Below, piece after piece: positions 6,884 through 10,132 of a stretch of 10,132 bases of DNA. The position numbers were made by a program, and so were the translations under genes. The stretch lies in contig JANYFX010000628.1 in assembly GCA_025359585.1 (NCBI GenBank), forward strand, positions 1 through 10,132. The letters are read 5' to 3'. The DNA is from Rhizobacter sp. (GTDB lineage: Bacteria; Pseudomonadota; Gammaproteobacteria; Burkholderiales; Burkholderiaceae_C). Position 1 is the first letter of the stretch; the number at the start of each line of letters is the position of its first letter. Under the pieces are notes generated by a model. The model searched no databases. It was not told where the DNA came from and was given only the letters and a program-made list of their open reading frames with translations.

Positions 6884-7582
6884 TTAGGAACGATTATCGG
6901 CAGCACCCGCGCGCGACTTCAGGCCGATTCCGACCAGAAAGGTCTCGGCCGACTTGTCTCTGGAAGCCTTCGGCTTGATCGGTTTGACGACCCGGAACGT
7001 GGTCTTGAAGAGCTTGGCGAGCTGGCCGTAGCCGCTGCCATGGAACACCTTGCAGACCAGCGCGCCCTGCGGCGTGAGGTGTTTCTGGGCGAACTCGACC
7101 GCCAGCTCGACCAGGTGTTCCATGCGCGCGGCGTCGGACACTTCGATGCCCGACAGGTTGGGCGCCATGTCGGAGACCACCACGTCCACCGGGCGTCCGG
7201 CGACCAGCGCCTCGAGCTCGGCGACGACCGAATCCTCGCGAAAGTCGCCCTTGATGAAGATCACGCCTTCGATCGGCTCGAAGTCGAGCACATCGAGCGC
7301 GATGATCGTGCCGTTGAGCGAGCCCACCGCCGCGCCGCCCACACCCACTTCCTTGGGCGCGAACTTGCGCCGCACGTACTGGCTCCATGCCCCGGGCACG
7401 GCACCGAGGTCGACGACGATCTGACCCGGTTTGAGCAGGTGCAATTCTTCGTCGATTTCCTTCAGCTTGTAAGCGGCGCGGGCGCGGTAGCCCTCCTTTT
7501 GCGCCAGCTTCACGTAGGTGTCGTTCGTGTGGTCGTGCAACCACGCTTTGTTGACCTTCTTGCTTTTGGTTTGAGTTTTCAT
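6884..7582 (-). CDS. rlmE: RlmE (FtsJ/RrmJ), 23S rRNA 2'-O-methyltransferase
   Basis: SAM-dependent enzyme that methylates the 2'-O of U2552 in the A loop of 23S rRNA, a late step in 50S assembly. The product is 232 aa (E. coli 209). It has a lysine-rich N-terminus, SAM motif I VDLGAVPGAWSQ (57-68), and the catalytic K-D-K-E tetrad as Lys39, Asp138 (SDMAPN), Lys178 (CKVFHG) and Glu213 (SAETFLV). Compared with E. coli there is an insertion of about ten residues at 77-90, between the motif I helix and the next strand, rich in Gly, Ala and Val, plus a slightly longer C-terminus. The ATG at 7582 is only 20 bases from the divergent yhbY ATG, and no clear Shine-Dalgarno precedes it. ftsH follows in the same direction, as in E. 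coli, where the pair is heat-shock induced. Confidence 0.95.
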   Translation of the reverse strand: MKTQTKSKKVNKAWLHDHTNDTYVKLAQKEGYRARAAYKLKEIDEELHLLKPGQIVVDLGAVPGAWSQYVRRKFAPKEVGVGGAAVGSLNGTIIALDVLDFEPIEGVIFIKGDFREDSVVAELEALVAGRPVDVVVSDMAPNLSGIEVSDAARMEHLVELAVEFAQKHLTPQGALVCKVFHGSGYGQLAKLFKTTFRVVKPIKPKASRDKSAETFLVGIGLKSRAGAADNRS

Positions 7583-7590
7583 CTCGGACC

Positions 7591-7597
7591 GATAATA
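7591..7597. promoter_or_regulatory. Shared bidirectional -10 element between rlmE and yhbY
   Basis: Only 20 bases separate the two divergent start codons. The plus strand reads GATAAT (7591-7596, five of six to TATAAT) and the minus strand TATTAT (7597 to 7592, five of six) over the same DNA, flanked by CCG and CGG. With normal spacing the plus start would be A7603, the A of the yhbY ATG, and the minus start G7585, three bases before the rlmE ATG. Both mRNAs would be leaderless or nearly so, which agrees with the lack of Shine-Dalgarno sites. The -35 matches are weak (TTGAGT at 7571-7576 on the plus strand with a 14-base spacer; none on the minus strand). Confidence 0.5.
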
Positions 7598-7602
7598 CGG
7601 GT

Positions 7603-8079
7603 ATGACTGCTATTCATTTGACTCCTGCCCAGCGCAAGGAACACCGTGCCGAAGCGCACCACCTCGACCCGGTCGTGATGATCGGCAACGACGGGCTCAC
7701 GCCCGCGGTGCAGAAGGAAATCGACGCCGCGCTGAACTCTCACGGCCTGATCAAGGTCCGGGTCTTCTCCGACGAGCGGGCCAGCCGCGAGGCCATGTTC
7801 GTGGCACTGGCCGACGCCTTGAGCGCCGCACCGATCCAGCACATCGGCAAGCTGCTGGTGTTCTGGCGCCCGATGCCTCCAAAAGAGAAGGTCGAACGCG
7901 AGGGCCGCGGCGCTGGCCCAAAGGTCGTGAAGATCCTCAAATTCTCTAAGAGCGGCAACCACCGCGCACAGGTCAAGAAGATCACCGTGATGGGCAACAT
8001 GCGCATCGCGGCCGGTGGTGAGCTCAAGCGCGCCCGCAAGCGCGTGGGCAGCATCAAGAAGACTTCGCAGCAGTCCTGA
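7603..8079 (+). CDS. yhbY: YhbY family CRM-domain RNA-binding protein
   Basis: The only plus-strand gene. It encodes a 158-aa protein whose first 95 or so residues form a CRM (YhbY/CRS1) domain, an RNA-binding fold linked in E. coli to pre-50S ribosome particles. The sequence shows LTPAQRKEHRAEAHHLDPVV, then the GxxG loop GNDG (28-31), the LIKVR strand (49-53) and a QHIGKLLVFWRP strand that ends the domain. E. coli YhbY stops there at 97 aa; this one continues about 60 residues with a Lys/Arg-rich tail probably adding nonspecific RNA affinity. No Shine-Dalgarno precedes the ATG; a -10-like GATAAT ends six bases before it, so a leaderless transcript is plausible. It faces away from rlmE, another 50S-maturation gene, and converges on DUF4149 with one base between stop codons. 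Confidence 0.93.
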   Translation: MTAIHLTPAQRKEHRAEAHHLDPVVMIGNDGLTPAVQKEIDAALNSHGLIKVRVFSDERASREAMFVALADALSAAPIQHIGKLLVFWRPMPPKEKVEREGRGAGPKVVKILKFSKSGNHRAQVKKITVMGNMRIAAGGELKRARKRVGSIKKTSQQS

Positions 8080-8080
8080 A

Positions 8081-8527
8081 TCACGCGGCCTGGCGGGCGC
8101 TCAGGCGCCACGTCAGCGCGAGCACCAGCAGGCCCTTCAGCGCGAACAGGCCGCCCGACACGGCGTGCAGCGCGCCGAACGACCACGGGCCTTGCCCGGC
8201 ACGGGCCGCAGCCATCATCGGCTGCACCGCGAAATGCCCGGCGACCGTGCAGAACAGCGTGCCCAGCAGCAACACCATGTTGGCGCTGAACACCGAGCCC
8301 GAACCCGACGCGGCGGCCTGCCGGCTACGCCCGCGCTCCAGCGCGAACAAGAGCAGCGCGAGCGCGAGGCTCGCATACGCCTCCTGCGTCAACACGCGAG
8401 CCACGAAACGACCGGCATCGGCAGAAGCGAGGGTCGCGAAGGCAGCCGGGGCCGCCATCACGCCGATGCACAACAGCACGCCGGCCCACAGGCCCGCCAG
8501 AACGGCTGAAAAGCGAGCGCTCGTCAC
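8081..8527 (-). CDS. DUF4149 family membrane protein of unknown function
   Basis: A 148-aa hydrophobic protein with four predicted transmembrane helices (about residues 8-30, 46-64, 80-102 and 118-141), short loops and no signal peptide or catalytic motif. The pattern of GLWAG and AAPAAFATL in helix 1, the glycine- and alanine-rich helices and the position beside greA fit the DUF4149 family, whose function is not known to me. The start is GTG at 8527, three bases after the greA stop; GGGTGA at the greA stop can serve as the ribosome binding site, so translation is probably coupled to greA. Its stop is one base from the yhbY stop on the other strand. The family call is from recognition of the sequence pattern, not a search. 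Confidence 0.75.
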   Translation of the reverse strand: MTSARFSAVLAGLWAGVLLCIGVMAAPAAFATLASADAGRFVARVLTQEAYASLALALLLFALERGRSRQAAASGSGSVFSANMVLLLGTLFCTVAGHFAVQPMMAAARAGQGPWSFGALHAVSGGLFALKGLLVLALTWRLSARQAA

Positions 8528-8530
8528 GCT

Positions 8531-9007
8531 TCACCCATAACGAACGGCCATGATCTCGTAGTGCTTGACGCCGCCGGGCGCCTGCACCTCGGCCACGTCG
8601 CCGGCGGCCTTGCCGATCAGGGCCCGCGCGATCGGCGAGCTGATCGAAACCAGGCCCTGCTTCAGGTCGGCCTCGTCGTCACCGACGATCTGGTAAGTGA
8701 CCTTCACGCCGCTGTCTTCGTCTTCCAGATCGACCGTGGACGCGAACACCACCCGGCCTTCGGCATTGAGATTGGCCGGGTCGATGATCTGCGCCGCGGC
8801 GAGCTTGCTTTCGATCTCGAGGATGCGGCCTTCGATGAAGCCCTGCTTGTCCTTGGCGGCTTCGTACTCGGCGTTTTCCGACAGATCACCTTGCGCGCGC
8901 GCTTCGGAAATGGCCTGGATCACGGCATGGCGTTCGACGCCCTTCAAACGGGCGAGTTCTTCCTTGAGCTTGTCGGCGCCGCGAACGGTGAGGGGAATGG
9001 TGACCAT
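8531..9007 (-). CDS. greA: GreA, transcript cleavage elongation factor
   Basis: Binds the RNA polymerase secondary channel and stimulates cleavage of backtracked RNA, rescuing stalled complexes. The product is 158 aa, the same size as E. coli GreA. The N-terminal coiled coil (about 8-75) carries the tip loop QGDLSENAEYEAAK with the catalytic acidic residues Asp41 and Glu44 at the E. coli positions; the C-terminal FKBP-like domain contains SPIARALIGKAAGD. The ATG at 9007 has AGGG eight bases upstream and gives the standard MVTIPLT start. An intrinsic carB terminator ends about 18 bases before this ATG, so greA expression needs read-through or a promoter within the carB end or gap. TTGCAC (9105 to 9100) and TAAAGT (9082 to 9077), 17 bases apart, are a weak candidate. 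DUF4149 follows after three bases. Confidence 0.97.
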   Translation of the reverse strand: MVTIPLTVRGADKLKEELARLKGVERHAVIQAISEARAQGDLSENAEYEAAKDKQGFIEGRILEIESKLAAAQIIDPANLNAEGRVVFASTVDLEDEDSGVKVTYQIVGDDEADLKQGLVSISSPIARALIGKAAGDVAEVQAPGGVKHYEIMAVRYG

Positions 9008-9024
9008 GATGAAAACCCTGGAGC

Positions 9025-9060
9025 AAAAATGAAGCCGCCGCCGGTGGGACCGGCGGCGGC
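9025..9060 (-). terminator. Strong intrinsic terminator after carB, just ahead of greA
   Basis: On the minus strand GCCGCCGCCGGT (9060 to 9049), loop CCC, then ACCGGCGGCGGC (9045 to 9034) makes a perfect 12-bp stem, followed by TTCATTTTTGC with five consecutive T (9029-9025). This is a textbook intrinsic terminator 24 bases beyond the carB stop. The T-run ends about five bases before the AGGG ribosome binding site of greA, so the hairpin lies within any greA leader that starts in or near carB. Confidence 0.88.
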
Positions 9061-9084
9061 GCTGTGCACGAAATCGACTTTAGT

Positions 9085-10132
9085 CTAGTGCAGTTCCGCG
9101 TGCAATTCCTGCAAGGACATGACCACCAGATCGTCCTGGTGCTTCATGCCTTCGACCGCCGCCTCGCAACCCGCCATGCTGGTGTAGTAGGTGATGCGGT
9201 GAGCCAGCGCGGCCTGGCGGATGTGGCGCGAATCGGCGATCGCGGTGCGGGTCTCATCCACGGTCGTGAACACGAGCTGGATCTCGCCGCCCTTGACCAT
9301 GTCGACGATGTGCGGCCGGCCGTCCTTGACCTTGTTGACGGCCTTGACCGGCACGCCCGCTGCGGCAATCGCCGCGGCCGTGCCTTTCGTGGCCACCAGC
9401 AAGAAACCGAGCGCGTGCAGGTCACGTGCCACGGCAACGGCCCGCTCCTTGTCGCTGTTCTTCACGGTCAGGCAAGCGGTGCCGGCACTCGGCAGGCGCG
9501 AGCCGGCGCCGAGCTGGCTCTTCAGCATCGCTTCGCCGAAAGTGCGGCCTGCGCCCATGACCTCTCCGGTCGAACGCATCTCAGGCCCGAGGATCGGGTC
9601 GACGCCGGGGAACTTGTTGAACGGGAACACCGCTTCCTTGACCGAGAAGTACGGCGGAATCACTTCGACCGGCGGCTTGCCATTGCGGCTGCGCTGGCTG
9701 CTCAGCTTCTGCCCGACCATGCAGCGCGCCGCGATCTTGGCCAGCGGCTGGCCGGTGGCCTTCGAGACGAAGGGCACGGTGCGCGAGGCACGCGGGTTCA
9801 CTTCGAGCACGTAGACGACGGCGTTGTCACCTTCGCCCTGGATCGCGAACTGCACGTTCATCAGGCCGACGACCTTGAGCGCTTTCGCCATCAGGATGGT
9901 CTGGCGCCGCATCTCGTCCTGCAGCGCCTTCGGCAGCGAATACGGCGGCAGCGAACAGGCCGAGTCGCCGGAATGGATGCCGGCCTGCTCCACGTGTTCC
10001 ATGATGCCGCCGATGATCACTTCGGTGCCGTCGCTGATGCAGTCGACATCGACCTCGATCGCGTCGTCGAGAAAGCGGTCGAGCAAGACCGGCGACTTCT
10101 CGCTGACACGCACCGCTTCGCGCATGTAGCGC
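9085..10132 (-). CDS. carB: CarB, carbamoyl-phosphate synthase large chain (3' third; start beyond the window)
   Basis: The last 348 residues of the roughly 1,070-aa subunit that uses ammonia from CarA, bicarbonate and two ATP to make carbamoyl phosphate for pyrimidine and arginine synthesis. The fragment covers the end of the second ATP-grasp unit and the C-terminal regulatory domain. Seen in order: LLDRFLDDAIEVDVD, GGIMEHVEQAGIHSGDSACS, EVNPRASRTVPFVSKATG (ATP and metal site), FPGVDPILGPEMRSTGEVMG, then an MGS-like allosteric domain over about the last 140 residues (HALGFLLVATKGTAAAI, NKVKDGRPHI). E. coli CarB binds UMP, IMP and ornithine in that domain. The Met nearest the window edge is internal: the frame continues upstream as RYM, as in the family. 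It ends in TAG and is followed by a strong terminator. Confidence 0.97.
   Translation of the reverse strand, partial: RYMREAVRVSEKSPVLLDRFLDDAIEVDVDCISDGTEVIIGGIMEHVEQAGIHSGDSACSLPPYSLPKALQDEMRRQTILMAKALKVVGLMNVQFAIQGEGDNAVVYVLEVNPRASRTVPFVSKATGQPLAKIAARCMVGQKLSSQRSRNGKPPVEVIPPYFSVKEAVFPFNKFPGVDPILGPEMRSTGEVMGAGRTFGEAMLKSQLGAGSRLPSAGTACLTVKNSDKERAVAVARDLHALGFLLVATKGTAAAIAAAGVPVKAVNKVKDGRPHIVDMVKGGEIQLVFTTVDETRTAIADSRHIRQAALAHRITYYTSMAGCEAAVEGMKHQDDLVVMSLQELHAELH

Noticed and set aside
1..10132. Mobile elements, CRISPR arrays, tRNA, rRNA or a new defence or biosynthetic system
   Set aside because: No transposase, integrase, repeat-spacer pattern, RNA gene or unusual composition is visible; the window is continuous, well-known housekeeping genes apart from the small DUF4149 protein.

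Overview
The window is about 10.1 kb of GC-rich DNA, densely packed with core chromosomal genes. Gene content, gene order and protein sequences point to a betaproteobacterium of the order Burkholderiales, probably near the Rubrivivax/Leptothrix/Roseateles or Comamonadaceae groups. That placement is inferred from protein resemblance and base composition; no search was run. All genes but one (yhbY) are on the minus strand, so the main transcription runs from the right edge to the left.

From right to left the layout is: the 3' third of carB (carbamoyl-phosphate synthase large chain) with a strong intrinsic terminator; greA (transcript cleavage factor); a four-helix DUF4149 membrane protein coupled to greA; yhbY on the plus strand (ribosome-assembly CRM protein), convergent with DUF4149 and divergent from rlmE; rlmE (23S rRNA U2552 methyltransferase); ftsH (membrane AAA+ zinc protease) with a terminator; folP (dihydropteroate synthase); glmM (phosphoglucosamine mutase); then the phosphate-uptake operon pstS-pstC-pstA, with pstA cut by the left edge. 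The greA-yhbY-rlmE-ftsH-folP-glmM cluster is the same one found in E. coli. Here a Pho-controlled pst operon follows glmM directly.

Functionally, the right half concerns transcription elongation, ribosome maturation and membrane protein quality control. The middle makes a folate precursor and glucosamine-1-phosphate for peptidoglycan and LPS. The left end is high-affinity phosphate import, with a recognisable PhoB box in front of pstS. No gene is visibly broken, and the catalytic residues I checked are present.

I see no new multi-gene system, mobile element, CRISPR array, tRNA or rRNA. No gap between genes exceeds 300 bases. The interest lies in the regulatory DNA: two oppositely oriented PhoB-box clusters around a perfect 13-bp hairpin upstream of pstS; a 20-bp divergent rlmE/yhbY region whose only promoter-like element is one shared -10, predicting nearly leaderless mRNAs both ways; and a terminator set directly against the greA ribosome binding site.
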